Shown here in pieces: positions 11,669-25,009 of a stretch of 64,000 nucleotides of DNA (the stretch's first letter is position 1; each line of letters begins with the position of its first letter). Both the position numbers and the translations under genes were made by a program. Origin of the DNA: Neodontobutis hainanensis. Lineage: Eukaryota > Chordata > Actinopteri > Gobiiformes > Odontobutidae. The stretch covers positions 17,664,001 to 17,728,000 of the forward strand of contig JALDNG010000015.1 in the NCBI GenBank assembly GCA_024349245.1, written 5' to 3'. The notes under the pieces were generated by a model that was not told the DNA's origin, did not search any database, and saw only the letters and a program-made list of their open reading frames with translations.

Positions 11669-14548
11669 CTGATATCTATTTAGGGATAACATAAAATAGA
11701 GCATTGTAATTAGGACTGGCCTTGACACTGTATAAATAAAAACAAAGGTTGAGTACAAATAACCAAGTAATATCATGGAGGCTTTTGGAGAAGTACATAA
11801 AGTGGCAAAAAGTTTGTGAATCCAACTCAAATAACACACTTCCCTAGATTAGATTATTATTTATTGGCATTCCATCATTTCTTATGGTGATGGTGATTAG
11901 GGAAATTAAAACAACATATGCCACTGAACCAATGACTAATTTCACTTTTCTGTACTTATTTTTGACATGACTGCTGATAAACTCACCTCTTGTGCATGTG
12001 TGGTTACAATTGTGTCAATGATATCTTAAGACATCAACCTAATTCCAGGAAATTTCATGGAAATACTCTTTGTAACCCTGTTGGTGTTAATGCCCAGCAG
12101 GACGATACAGCTATTTTTGGCGGCACCAGTAGCATAGCTGTGTCTACAGGGGTTCAACATTGTGATCCAGACAGGAACCACAAGTGGAGAGGTTGTCATT
12201 AAATTTGGCTCAGATATTCCCTATCCTCAGAGGGTGACTCACAGAGACTTTGGTGATCATATGAGGCCAGCAACAGGTCAAACTTTATCTTTAGATCTTG
12301 ACCAAATGCATCCAAAACAAAGACCGAATTCCTCACAGACTTTGTTTGAACATCCATAGCCTGTTGGTGCTAATGCTGACTTAACACTAACCTGATTGGG
12401 ATTAGTTACAATAGCAAGCCTTTATATTTTGAAATGAAAAAAATATTGTTATGTGACTGTGATACTGAGAGTAAAAAATGTGATCATGTCTCAGTACAGC
12501 CCAAATTTGTATTTATGCCAGCACAACTTGCAGCATGCTACAGTGTATTTAGCAAGATCTTTGATGCCAAACCCATAGTTCCCAAACACCATAATAGTCT
12601 CTAACCTTGTTGCTTGATATGAAATTACTTATAGCAAAGGGGCATGGTTCATGAAACACAAAGCCAGGTGGTCTTAAAGTCAACTGTAACTACAGTCTCT
12701 GTACATATGCACATACACAGAGATACACATAAGGGATGCTAATGGCCATTAAATAATCTGTGAAATTTATAAAATAGAAGTGAAACTCATTGTAGAGTTT
12801 TTGTATTGCGACAGGCCGATGGTTGGCTTGTTATTCCTCTCATAATGTGGTCTGACAGAACAACAATTACAACAGCAAAATATGTGGAAAAAGAATAAAT
12901 TAATTCTAACTGACTGTTCCAAAAAAACATCAGCCATTATGGTCACAGGAGATTCCCAGGCGGCCCATCTACCTCTGTCTATTACATTTAACTGGAAAGC
13001 AGACAGAAAACACACCTCTGCCAATCTTTAGGATCTACCTGCTGACTATAATTCCTATTCCTATAACAAAGGAACCAACTACAACAAAACCTGTCCAGTT
13101 CCTAACGTCTAAATTTCTAAATATTGACTGTGTGGAAATGTAGAAAGTGGCTTGGCTCTCTAAAAATAAGTGTCCCTCATCATGAACAGAGACAGTAAAA
13201 ATATCTGGCTGGCTGTACTGGCCTTGAGGACTATGAGGCCACTTCCAGTGGCAAGACAGCCACTGCTGGAGTTGTTTGTAATGTTTAGGAGCTGTGACGG
13301 ATCCGTGGATTAACAATCTATTCCTGTGGCCACAGCTGTTCATAACGTCTTCATTATACAGGGAAAAATGACAGGAGGCTCGTCTTAAAAGAAAAGACAT
13401 CAACTAAACAGACAGGCATCCTAAAAACACATAGCTGCCCAGGAACAAATGGCCGTCAACTGAAAACTAAGAAGAGGAAGGGGGTATCTCCAGGGATGAC
13501 AATGTATTTTGGGACAATCAGAACTCTCTGGACTTGACACCATATTGCTGTGGAGATGGGATCATATCTGCACGGTTAAATTTGGTCCTGATTTTTGTCT
13601 TGAGTAAACGTGCGTGTGTGTTACATGAACGATTGTCTCCTGAGGGCAGGAGGGCAGAAGGGTCTTTAGTAACCCAACACTGTGGAACATCCCTCAGACA
13701 GCTAAGACATTGGAGCATAGCGCAAAAATAACCTGACCTCAGATGCACGTACAGTTTGTCAGCCTCACCCTCTGAGAAAGAAGAACAGGTATTTGAAATG
13801 GATTAATAAAATTGTTTTTCTTATTGTGCTATAAAGATGTGGTGAGCAAACATAGGCTAATGTTTAAGTTCAAAATTAAATCAAATGTGTTTTAAACCAG
13901 AATGCAATATTATAATAGTTAATCAACTACTTATATTGTATATGAAGGTTCTCAGTCATCCAGGCCATCTTGAAGAAAAAGTTAAAGTACTTATATTGCT
14001 CATCAAATACGAGTTTTATAGCAATCTGTTGCAAAAGTTACCACTAATTTTCCTTGCAAATATTATTGTATTCAGTGCATAACATGTTACAGTTAACCAA
14101 AAAATCATAGAAGTTTAAGAAGCTACAAAACAAATGTTTAGAAACTTGTTATAACAAAAAGTGTCTTAGTTTGGTTTTGTGGGAAGTGAAAAGCTTGAAA
14201 TGAAGACAGTCTAAGGTTGGCGGAGGTTGGCAACAGATTAGACCAGATTTTCTGTAAAAACCCTTGGGTGCTGACAGGAGGATAAACACTGCCTGATCGG
14301 TTTTCAAATTCATGCCTTGTAGTAGTGTTGCCTTTCAGTGTGCCACTTCACCAGACCATACATCACCACCCACCGGGAAGGAATAAAATTGTGTCCATGC
14401 ATTTCTAAACTGAGAGAAAGAACTGCTCCAGAAGCCTTCACAAAGCAATGCCACAAACAATTGATGCCAATAATTCAAGACAACTGTGACATTACATCAT
14501 AAATAACCTGCAAAAAGGTGCTATTCTCTTAGTTTTAATCTAATTCAC

Positions 14549-14630
<82 letters not shown>

Positions 14631-15034
14631 TATAATCTGATGCCAATCAGAAATCAACTTGCTGATGCTGAAATTCGGAATTGTTAACACTCATAGCACC
14701 CACAAACAAATGAAACAGTTCATCTTAATTAAAACAAACCATACGTCCAATAAAATACTTGACTGAAAAGCATCTAATGACATCAAATTTTTTGTTATTT
14801 CAGTGTTTAGCATTTTGATTTATCCAGTTCTGAGTCAAGTGTAAAGCAAAAAAAAATAACATTTTCCGGTCACTGCAGTTATCTATTTAAATTTAACCAA
14901 ATTAACAGAAAAACAAGTAATTTGTTAAGTGCCAGGCAAAGAAAGATTAAGCTTCCATGCAAAACTGTCACCTCACCACAAACTTGCAGACAATTGTTTG
15001 TTTTGCCTACTCTGTCAAACAGGACCAAACCAAC
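11669..15034 (-). other. Long first intron of troponin I copy B
   Basis: If the leader exon at 15035 is right, this is intron 1. It contains a long (TA)n tract at 14551-14628 and a perfect MEF2-type site (CTAAAAATAA, 13160-13169). That site lies in a higher-complexity block, about 12900-13400, that could be an intronic muscle enhancer. In mammals the fast troponin I gene has an enhancer in intron 1 using MEF2 and E-box sites, which is family knowledge. Short open frames here show no recognisable protein. Confidence 0.4.
14551..14628. repeat. (TA)n microsatellite
   Basis: About 39 uninterrupted TA units. Likely polymorphic and able to form cruciforms. Confidence 0.97.
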
Positions 15035-15092
15035 CTTAACAGAGAAGAGTTATGGGTTGTTAAAGTCCCAGCGACACAGACCAGTCCCAGGC
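15035..15092 (-). other. tnni2: Noncoding leader exon of troponin I copy B
   Basis: The donor GTTAAG|GTTGGT sits at the 15035 boundary, and the start is placed about 25-30 bp after the minus-strand TATA box (15112-15119). It would splice to the acceptor at 11668. The donor is weaker than in copies A and C, and the 5' end is inferred. Confidence 0.5.
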
Positions 15093-15107
15093 AGACCAAG
15101 TGTTAAG

Positions 15108-15262
15108 AAGGTATATATTGCAATCTGTGATAGCCCTCTAAATCCTCCACTTTCTCTTTATGGAAGTGGATTACTGGTCAAACCAATGAGCTGGCAAGGT
15201 CATGAAATACAGTACAGTGTCATCTGTCCCCTTCCTCGGCCCGCATCATTATAAATAACCCA
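15108..15262 (-). promoter_or_regulatory. Promoter module of troponin I copy B
   Basis: Minus-strand TATA (plus-strand TATATATT, 15112-15119) is followed about 32 bp away by plus-strand CTTTCTCTTTATGGAAGT (ending near 15167). This 18-mer is identical to one ahead of copy C. ACCAATGAG (inverted CCAAT) follows at 15182-15190, then an A/T-rich element near 15248-15259 that fits a MEF2 site (TTATTTATAA on the minus strand). Conservation between paralogs in noncoding DNA is the main evidence. Confidence 0.6.
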
Positions 15263-15570
15263 GCCTTTAAGATTGTCATTTGTATTATCTCCTGTCATCA
15301 GATGAACAATATGCACAGAAACCATTCAAGCTGTGGGCTCTTTTATATTTCACAGATCTCACATCGGGATAAACAACCTCTCTAATTAATCTTATATCAT
15401 TTAAAACAACATAGTGCTAGGTTCAGGACAAAGTTTTTTTTTAAGGTTTTAGCCATTATTTAGTTTTATGAAAAGTGACACAGCCAGAAAAGACGAGACA
15501 CACACATGAAAGCCAATTTGTTTGCAGACAAAGCACACATATAATTCATACTTTAAAGACTTGAACTCAC

Positions 15571-15828
15571 CATGAGCTGTAGCCGCCAGCCGCACCGGAT
15601 TAGTGTCAGTTACATGCTTGAAATGCAAACAACAGACTGAGCGAGGCAACAGACAACAAACCCACTGTCAGTCTTAACAGTTAATTATAGGGATAGCTGA
15701 AGCTGATTGTGATTGTATTGCGTATAATTAATAAATAAATTATCTTAATTAACTTTACATCCAATATCATAGAAGGCTTACCTGCTGAATAAACGTCTGT
15801 TGGGGAATAATACTTCTTGTATTTCATG
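15571..15828 (-). other. Two putative coding exons of an unidentified gene
   Basis: Two segments have textbook splice sites in compatible phase. Exon 15782-15828 has acceptor TTTCAG and donor GTAAG and contains ATG followed by KYKKYYSPTDVYSA. Exon 15571-15636 has a pyrimidine-rich acceptor ending CTCAG and donor GTGAG, and reads VCCLHFKHVTDTNPVRLAATAH in the continuing frame. The second is CpG-rich against AT-rich flanks, as coding exons often are. Both lie between the promoter of copy B and the 3' end of copy C. I do not recognise the protein and found no convincing third exon. It may be a small gene, upstream alternative exons, or chance. Confidence 0.3.
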
Positions 15829-16645
15829 CTGAAATAAAGAAGTATCATTAATTGCTACATCAAGAGTGGGAAATGTGGGAAATATTTTATATTATTTTAT
15901 TGGGCATCATGTTTCTTGGAGCTAACACACCTGTGTCTTCATTAAGGATGTGTTAAAGATGGCACCTCTTGCCAACGAATCCGTCACTTTGACACCATTC
16001 GCGGCTTTGCACGTATTAAAACAGCAACAACCAGGAAACAGGACTCAGACCTGGATTATATTCACTGATTTTCAACATTACCACAAGATATAGAGAAGTG
16101 ACATCTGATGAGTTATGTTTGTCCACACGTGCACTTGGTGAGTGGGAGACTGTGGTGCAGTAAAAAATAGTTTTGTAGGTTAAAGGCTGTGACCGAAGAA
16201 ACTAACCAAGTTACTTTTGTAAGTCAGAAGCCAGTTAATAGAGACTAAAATGTCTCCTAGCTATGAAAAATATATTTTGCGAGTCCAACATTTAGCTGTG
16301 GATATGGATGAATTTTGAGATTTGAGAGAAGAAAAAAACCTTACACCTTCTGCCTTGTCGTCAATTGTACTATTGTTTAAGAGTAAACCATCCTGTCAGC
16401 TACATCTACTGCAATAATTAAAATGTTTATTGGAGTCACAAGTTAAAACAGGCTACTTCTGCAGGTTTTATTTGTTTATTCAGTAAAGTTTTTATAGCTT
16501 ACAGTTTGGCTCTAAAATGTGTATTATCCTGTAATTGTAAGTATTGTATGTTAAATGAAACCAGACATTACAACATCAATGTAATAATGCCTGCAGCAGT
16601 TCATAAGAGGAATTTTGTTATGTGCAAATGCAGTAAGACTTTGTT

Positions 16646-19630
16646 TTAAGCCTCAGTCTCAAACATCTTCTTCCTTCCGTCCATGCCAGACTTGTCTTCA
16701 ATGTTTTTACGCCAGTCACCAACATCACGCAGTTCCTTATCCTGAGATGCCAAAACAAGCTCAGATTAGACCTGATCAAATGTATTATATAATCTGCCTC
16801 ATCAAAATGAATTAATCAGCAGTTTGTAGATACGTTCTTGAACTATATTGTATTATATTATATTTCTGGCTTTGTACAATGTAAACCCTACCAAACTGTT
16901 CTATTGGTAACCATATTAATTACACAAGAGTTTTGAAGCAACACGTGATGTCTTTTGTCTAGGGCTGGGAATTCCACCAATTTTGTGCTTAGATTTGATG
17001 GCAGACAAATGCATCCATTGGGCTGAGAAGATATCAACTCTCACACCCAGGAAATAATATCTCTGAACTCACCAGTATGACAGTGTGTTAATATATGTGT
17101 AAATATTATTTTCTTTGTTTGACATACAACTTATAATGATGAATACTTACTTCATCTTTGACCTCTTTCTTGACTTGTTTGAGATTGGCCCTGAGGTCCA
17201 TGTTGACTGTATGTTTGGAGCCCAGCAGAGCTTTCAACATGGCGTCAGCGGACATACGCACTTTCCTCAAAACAGGCTTCTTAAACTTGCCCATCAGATC
17301 CTGAACTTTAATCTTCAGGTCGTCAATCTAAAAAAAAGAAGAGCACTTACAGGAGACTAGTGTAACACGACAATCTTTACAAACATCAGAGTTGTAGTAG
17401 TTTTATACCTCTTTGTTGGACTTGTTGACTTTCATCTCCAAATCGTATCTCTCTTCATCGATCGTATCAATTTTACGGTGTATCTCTCTGCACAGGTCCT
17501 GAAAAGAATAGAAAACGTAATAAAAAAAGTATGTTTTACAAAATGTATGTTATGTTATGGTGTCATTCTAAGGTCAGCTTGAACTTAAACAGGAAAAAAA
17601 AATTTAAACTTGGAAAACAATAGTAGCTAAATAAACTGTGGCCGTGAAGTTCACTCCGGGTCTCTGGAGCAGCTACTCTCTACTGGAGACCTACTGGGAG
17701 GATCAGTGCCAGCAAGACTAGGACCACACAGACCGCACTGGGGCAGCTCAGAACGAAGCAGGAGGAATTAATTTCCCTGAGCACAGAGGACCTGTGGAGG
17801 CTGTAGAGCGGGAGTTTTTCTGAAGACTTCTGAAGACTCCTGTGCATCTGTCTACCACTCCATCCGGTGGCAGTGGGGGTCCCCGCTAACCCTTTAAAGT
17901 GAAGCCAAGCGGAGACTAACTTTAACCCTTTAAGTAGTTTGTTAAAGAAATGAGAATCATGATTGAACAATAATTTAAAGGTTTAGATAGGTCACATAAT
18001 CTGACAACAGCTGACACGGTCAGATTTGGTGACTTGTGTTCTCCTGCTTTTGTACTGACCACAAACAGAACAGAAGTGCAAAATGAAAATGCTATGATAA
18101 GAACAAATAATTGATTATTTAATAGTCAATGAAATCTGCAAATGCTCCCCTAGAGTGACAGATCTCTCAGATCTCAGGACAGTTTACTTCTGGACGGCAA
18201 ACCTGATCTAATGTGGCCCAACTTCCTGTCACTTCAGCTAATGGGCATTGAACCTGCCCCTTCGTAAAAACTGGGTCAGGAACAATGATGAAATAATTAA
18301 TTGTAAGCGTAAACAGAGGCAAAACATCAAAAAGGTAGTTTAGATTTTTTATAGGGTTAAAGCTACAATTCTATTTTATATTATTTTATTTTTATAATTT
18401 TTTTTCTTTGGTTACAGTTCCAAGTTTACAATTATTTTTTTCTTTCACATTCAAGCTGACCATAGATTGACGCCATACTTGACTTTTCCAAAAGTAGTGT
18501 TTATTTCTTTAATCAATAAATTACTATAAACGTTAAACTGGACCTAAATAAAATCTGTGGGTGGCCCAAATAAAATATTGTAAATAAGTGTTTTGGAACC
18601 TGCGCTCTAGAGCAACATACACAAGTAAGTCTGACTTAAAACTCCTTAAATGGTCGCAAATCTATGCTAAATCATGTATTGCCTGTTTGACTAGCGGTCA
18701 CTGGTTGGTGCTGACTGTAGCTGGGGAGGTCCATGAAGTGGCCCATGCAACTGCTCACACAGCTCTGGCTTCTACCCAGCACAGTCCCTCTTCACATTCC
18801 AGTCGGTCCACCCAACCCTCGGAGCCAATACATAGCCAGAGGTATGCAGAATTAAGCACATAATAAATGCCAAAGCACACCCGACTAAAGCCGTATCAAA
18901 AAGCCATAATAACTATTTATCCACAGATAAAAACACAAGCCTACCATCTTAGGCCACAATCACACTGGAAGAAAACATATCCCAGGCTTGATTTTTGTGG
19001 TTTGGCTTGTCCTGAGTGACTTGAACTCATCTGATCTGACCAAATCTGAACGGGGCCCTATTTAAATCCAGTGTTAACAGACTCATCAAGCAGCTGGGTA
19101 CAATGTGCATTTATGTAGTGAGCACTGACAGTGAGGTGGTTGTGACTGAGTTTTAGTTGGGTTCATACTTGGAGCTCCTGCATGCTGCGGGGCAGGGACA
19201 AAGTGGGGCAGTTCTCAGCCATGTACCGGTCTCTCTCCTCCTCCCGCTCCCTCTCTTCCTCCTCCAGCAGCCCTTTGGCGATGGACAGCATCAAACTCTT
19301 GCAGAACAAAAATCCATAGGTTACCGCTATGGCTTCACTTTAGATTATTATTAGATTTTATTTAATATTCGTCCAAATACATAATACTAAAATGCTCAAA
19401 TATAAACTTACCTTTATGTGATGCTTCCGACTCGAAGACATCTTTTTTCTAAAGACGTTGCAGGGAATTAAACATATCACTTATTTTACTAACATAATTA
19501 TTAGGCAAAAAAACATTAGTTGACTTTCTGACATGAATGGTATAGGGCACATATACTTCTCTATTATACTCTATTTATTTTAGCAAAACAACATCAGAAT
19601 ATAGGAAGTTAGTTTGACTTACTCTGACAT
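16646..19630 (-). CDS. tnni2: Fast skeletal troponin I, copy C (complete)
   Basis: Coding exons on the minus strand: 19623-19630, 19412-19448, 19169-19297, 17409-17498, 17151-17327 and 16646-16741 (stop TAA at 16646-16648). They join in phase to 178 residues, the usual length of fish fast troponin I. The product starts MSEKKMSSSRKHHIKSLML and carries an acidic/basic helix rich in Glu and Arg (LLEEEERERE). The troponin T-binding exon starts DLCREIHRKI, followed by the inhibitory/switch segment (LRKVRMSADAMLKALLGSKH). The tail ends DVGDWRKNIEDKSGMDGRKKMFETEA. This is the most canonical of the three copies. Candidate polyadenylation signals (AATAAA on the minus strand) lie at 16467-16472 and 16475-16480. 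It acts in the sarcomere thin filament, holding actomyosin off until calcium binds troponin C. Confidence 0.95.
17499..19168 (-). other. Large internal intron of troponin I copy C
   Basis: The intron between the 129-bp and 90-bp exons is about 1.7 kb here, against about 0.2 kb in copies A and B. It carries a more GC-rich block at about 17640-17920 that looks inserted or separately conserved. I could not classify that block and see no coding sequence. Confidence 0.5.
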
Positions 19631-21751
19631 CTTGGCGGTTTATTTTGCTTCACACCCTGTTGAGAAACATGATATTTTGCAATTGATCAAACTAAAACTT
19701 CAAATAAATTAGCCAAATGAAAGCATTACCTTCACAATCATAATATATCTTTGACAGGACACAATATTTTTTTTTGTTTGAAAGCCTAATATAGTAAATT
19801 AATTTTAATTTCTAAACTGATTATGTCTGAATTTGTATTTGAATCAAGTAAACAAGTGTCTACACTGTTTCAACACTGACTTAATGCATTTAGATTTAGA
19901 GTTTTTTATTTTTTTTATTTTATGAGAGTATGCATTCAAACAAAGTAAAATAAGCCTGAATAAATGCCAAACGCCAACAAGCAGCATTTTTTCTGAACAA
20001 TTACATATTGTAGGACACTTGACCCATATTTTGCTTGAAAAGTACCTCATGATGTAATATAGTTATAAAATTTTCACATAAATACCGGGCTACAGTTTGA
20101 AACACAAGTGAATACACAAAACCTTAAACTCCGACAACAAATAAGTATATATATTTCAAGTAATTGGATTGTGATTTAGTAATGTGTTTAGGTTTAGTGA
20201 TTTTAACTTTAAAAAGAGTTGATTGTTCATCAGAAATGATGCACCTCGACCTTAGTTGTTATAGAAAGTATTTGGAAAACAATTCAGAGGATGTAATGTG
20301 ACCTACCATGTCAAAGTTAGTCTATTATTAACAGATTTTAGCAGAAGAGCCTCATATATCTATCTCTGAAGTGTTTATCGCTGTATTATGGCGAGAGCTG
20401 AAGGTCACGTCAGTCTGAAGATGAACAGGACAAGAATACTTCTGCTTCATCTTTTACCAACATTAACCGCACTTAGATGAAACACGACACCGACTTGAGC
20501 ATCATCGAGTTATCCTTAAGGAAAAAGCCTTGTCTAAATCGGGACAAGCGTTGGGGGTCCAGTTGTCCCCCTCAGGAATCATTGTAATGAAGGGTCTGTC
20601 TTCTGAAGGATTATCAGAAACACTTGATAGCTCCTCTGTTGGCCCAAACATCTTGGACGTGACACGGACGTTAGCTGGCCTTTAAAAATAGATGCTTTCT
20701 CGAACAATCTAGATTAACACAGGAAAACTAAATGTGTACTTATCTTGAGTTTTTTCAGTGCGTATGAAAAACTGATTGAATTGCTGTAATGTTAATATGT
20801 CCAAATACAACATATACTAAAAGTAAAATAGCAAAATATCATCAGCCATAAACAAATTTAGATGTTATTAAAAATAGATTGATGTAGGGTCCCAGCAGAA
20901 AATGCCACCAGTTAACAATATGCTTCATTAAAGTGTATTGTGTGTGTTAAGGCTGTAGCTTTGACCTGAAGACCAAAGATATATAATACACTGGACCAAT
21001 AATGAAAATTATTTTGTTTTTAATTTTAGCCAACATTCAACCTAAGCCCACTAAAAGGATACTAGCACTTTGAGACAGCCCATCTTGGATCAAAGGTAAA
21101 TATAGCAACATAATCCACATCCCTCAAACTGAAATTAGAATTAAAATATCAAATTCTAATGGTGCAAGGCTCTTGAAGAGAACAGCAGGGTTTATTTTGA
21201 AATGAGTCTGGACATGCACAGTTTTGAACCATGTATGCAGAATTACATAAAGTCTCTTTTGTTTTTTTATGAACAAACATATTCCAATATTCCAATGTCC
21301 AGTATTCCAACATTTTTGACTTTCCTGTGTAATTTCTTTGTGTATTGCTCTACAAACCCAGCATTATAGAAGGATTTTAACAGATGCAGATCATATCCAA
21401 CATTTTAACACATATTCCAATCAAGCGGCAGGTCACTGACAGTAAATCACTTCAAACCCATCTGCGATGACACAGCGATAAACACTGGGACTATCACTTT
21501 TCATCATTCGAGGCATCAACATGCCCATCCCACACACCCAGCTCGGAGCGCTTCTCATCAAAAGAAACAATATTTTAAATGTAAAAGGCCTCAAGTGCAA
21601 TCACAAGAACAAGTTAAGATGAATTAAAATATCCAAGTGTCTAGGCCAAAAATTAGTGATGAAAGACATTAATAGACCTAACAGAGTTCCAACCCTACAA
21701 ACAATACACTTCTTTGAGCTGTGCCAAAAGCAAAGTAACGAGAAGTCTTAC

Positions 21752-21795
21752 CTTAGCAGAAGATGGAAACAAAACAGAGAGATGGATTTGGGCAG
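21752..21795 (-). other. tnni2: Noncoding leader exon of troponin I copy C
   Basis: The donor CTAAG|GTAAGA sits at the 21752 boundary, with the start placed about 27 bp after the minus-strand TATA (21822-21829). It would splice to the acceptor at 19656, making a 2.1-kb first intron. That intron contains a MEF2-type site (TTAAAAATAG, 20682-20691). Confidence 0.55.
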
Positions 21796-21817
21796 CCCTC
21801 ACTTTGGGTCGGATAAC

Positions 21818-21968
21818 TTGGTATATATTGCATTCCCCAAAGGCAAAGGGAACCCCGTCTTTCTCTTTATGGAAGTAAATTTTTTCCCAGACCAATGGGC
21901 AGAGCAGCATCTGAAATTTTATATCTGACCCCACTCCCACCCTTCAGTCTCCTCCCTTATATAAACCC
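21818..21968 (-). promoter_or_regulatory. Promoter module of troponin I copy C
   Basis: Minus-strand TATA lies at 21822-21829, inside a GGAATGC/ATATATACC context that resembles an M-CAT motif. The plus-strand 18-mer CTTTCTCTTTATGGAAGT ends at 21876, and ACCAATGGGC starts at 21891. An A/T-rich element (TTATATAAA) is near 21957. Order and spacing match the modules of copies A and B. Confidence 0.6.
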
Positions 21969-24900
21969 TTGTCCCCAAGAGAGTTTTATTAATTGTGCTA
22001 TTCTCAAGACACTCTCCAAAACGGAGCGGTCATAGTAGAACTTTGTAAAGATAAATCATCAGAATGGTAGTATTATAGCGTAAAAATATACAAATGTATT
22101 CAAGGTTTCACAGTGATAAGACAAGGCATAAGTGTAGTGATGAAAGTCAAAGGGGCAGCAGGTGGAACGGATGAGTGGATTTTCAAAACAGTCATTTAAG
22201 ACGCTAATAGCAGACTATTAAGAAGCTGGTAATAGAAGATGGCAAAGTTGGAACATGAGACAAGGGAAAGGGCTGGAGGAATAAATCTATGTGAAATACT
22301 AAAGTTACAAATACAATTCCTTTTTAATATATTAATGTGATTTTAAGATGTAGTAACTCAGACCGTAGGACACAAAAAATGTATGTGCAAACTAATCCAG
22401 GGCATTAAACAAAGCAACCACTGTGTGTGTCAAAGATACATCCTTGTTTTCAGGGACCAAGAAGAGCCATTAAAGAGATATTTATGTAATTTACAAATTA
22501 AGCCAAAAATCTCACTCGCTGAACTTCACTTCTTCTCTGTAGAACCTGTACATTGTGACTCCTGTCTCTGTGCAGTGGGTGTACTTTTCTTATTTAACAA
22601 AAAACAAAGACATTAGTATTATACCATTTTTTTTAAATAGGCAGTGACCTGTTCCTTATTAACTATGTACAACCAAGTGATGTTTTGATTCTTCTTATCT
22701 TTAATATCTGATTTCTTAACCTTTGTTTAGTTACACAGGCTAATACAATCTCTCTCTCTCTCTTTGTTTTAATGCAAGAAGCCATATTGTTATAGAGCTG
22801 TCTGTTGGGTGAGTAGTTTGATAAAAAAAAAAAACTTTAAAAAGTGTTACATTGAAAAACAATAAAAAATGTTGAATCAGGATGAGGTGGTTGAGCAACG
22901 TGTGTCGAAAGATGGATGCTATATTAAAACGTCTCCTCAATGCAAGAGCAATAGCAACCAGCAATTCTATTTCCCAGATTATTTCACTGCAAGACTTTAA
23001 TTGAATTCACTCTGGCCCATTGGTGTGTGATACAATACAAGCACTTCAGAAAACAACTTACATTTAAAATATAATATGAATCCATTTACTCAGTTGACAC
23101 AGGAAGCCCATCATCTTTTTCTTTAATGTCTGTACAGTACAAATATATCTGGATTAAGAAACATGTAATGATAAATACATTGCTTCACAGATCTGAACAT
23201 CATATTCACTGAGAACATTCAGGGCCACTGAGAAATCACCTGAGAACAAGTTAGAAAACCATTTAGTCTGATATAATGACTCGTGGAGGTATCCGTAACC
23301 AAACATTTACAATGAGAAATTAACCCACTACAAATACTACAACTAGAACTAATGCAGTGCCTCATATTTATTGAAGTCTTCAATATTGTCACCAACTTTT
23401 ATTGGCAAACACCTGTACTGTACACTGACTACTAGCAACTATATTACAGCCAGGACCACTTTGCACAATTGTCATTTTTCAATATGTTTTTTGCTCAAAA
23501 TAAACATCATAAAATAGTTAACATTTTACAACATACCAAGAAAAGTTAATCTTACAAAGTGTGCAAATGTCACCGTACAGTCACAAAACGACTCCGAACA
23601 AAGGCACCATACTTTTAGCATCAACTCCTACCACATACTATCAGTCACATAAGTTTTAACTGTGCTCATGGGGTGTCATTCAGGTTGGTAAACTGTCTTA
23701 TAAATATAGGTTCTCACTAAGGCTGCCCATTAAAAAAAATGAAATAAACATAACACAACCAAATACACAAACACAAGCCGCATAATGCTTTAAACAAGCT
23801 TGTCTTGCCCTTATTTATCTATAGAAACAAAATATGTAGTTTGGCTTTTGTTATATGTTCAAATGTAAAGGCATGTAAACAATTTAGACAGGCTTAATGG
23901 CATAGCTTCTGATAGTTTTGCAATTCTCGGTTTTAATGAATTAAACTTAAAACATGGTTTGATTATCTTCCACCTTATCCTTGTAAATTGTAATATTAAA
24001 ATATACATTTTATTTGGTTTAGTAGATCTACACTTTATTTATAGACTACATCTCAGGTTATTGTTTAATGCATTTAGATATGTACATAAAACAATTTATT
24101 GGGCATAAAGTTAAGTTGCACGGCAGTTTCCCATTTAACAAAGGACGCACAGTCTAATTTTTCTTCTATTATATACAAAAAAAAATGTATCTGGTGTCTG
24201 GATTCAAGTTTCATTTCCAGAGGGTAAAACTAACTCTGGACACGTTTTCATAAAAAAATAAAATTAAAAATTAAAAATTAAATATACAACCAATCAGAAA
24301 AAAAGAACAATCACATAAAGCTCGCTCCATTTTAGGTGAATTGTTGCAAATGGACAGACTTGATTTCTACAGGATTTCTTATTAGATATGGCTAACCAGG
24401 TTGGACACACACAAGAATGGAAAACTATTTAAAAAACATAAAACAAAACAGCAGCTTGCATTTTTGGGCAACCCTACAAATAGTGCAAAGTCATCTCTTG
24501 CAGTGTTGACCCTGAATTGCTGTTCAGTGGCACTGACACACCTGACAATACTGATAATCAACAGAGATGCACAGTTTCACTGCATACACTGAATTCACAT
24601 GAGCACCACCAAAAGTTAAACAAACTGTGGCATAAAAGTGGGCTACAAGCTTCCTCACAGAGGACACATTGGGCCATTAATCTTCCCTCAAGTATGACCT
24701 CAGAAAACATGAGAAAATCAGTCACAAAACATACAGGTTAGGTTCAGAACATGTGTCCGTGTGCAAAAGTCCATCTTGAGCAATAAGCAGATTTATTAGT
24801 CACGTCCATTCAGTGGCATTAAATCCAAGTGTGACAGAAAATAGGTCTGCCACTGAGCAGCAGATACAGCAGCCATATTTCACCAGTCAGTGGGACATCA

Positions 24901-24969
24901 TGGTTGATAACTGTTGACCAATAAAACAATAAAGTATTCATATTAGGGTTGTGTTAAACTTGATAAGCG

Positions 24970-25009
<40 letters not shown>

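Noticed and set aside
12767..13403. Two minus-strand open frames of 85 and 122 codons in intron 1 of copy B
   Set aside because: No family similarity and no consistent splice context; the composition fits noncoding DNA and a possible enhancer better.
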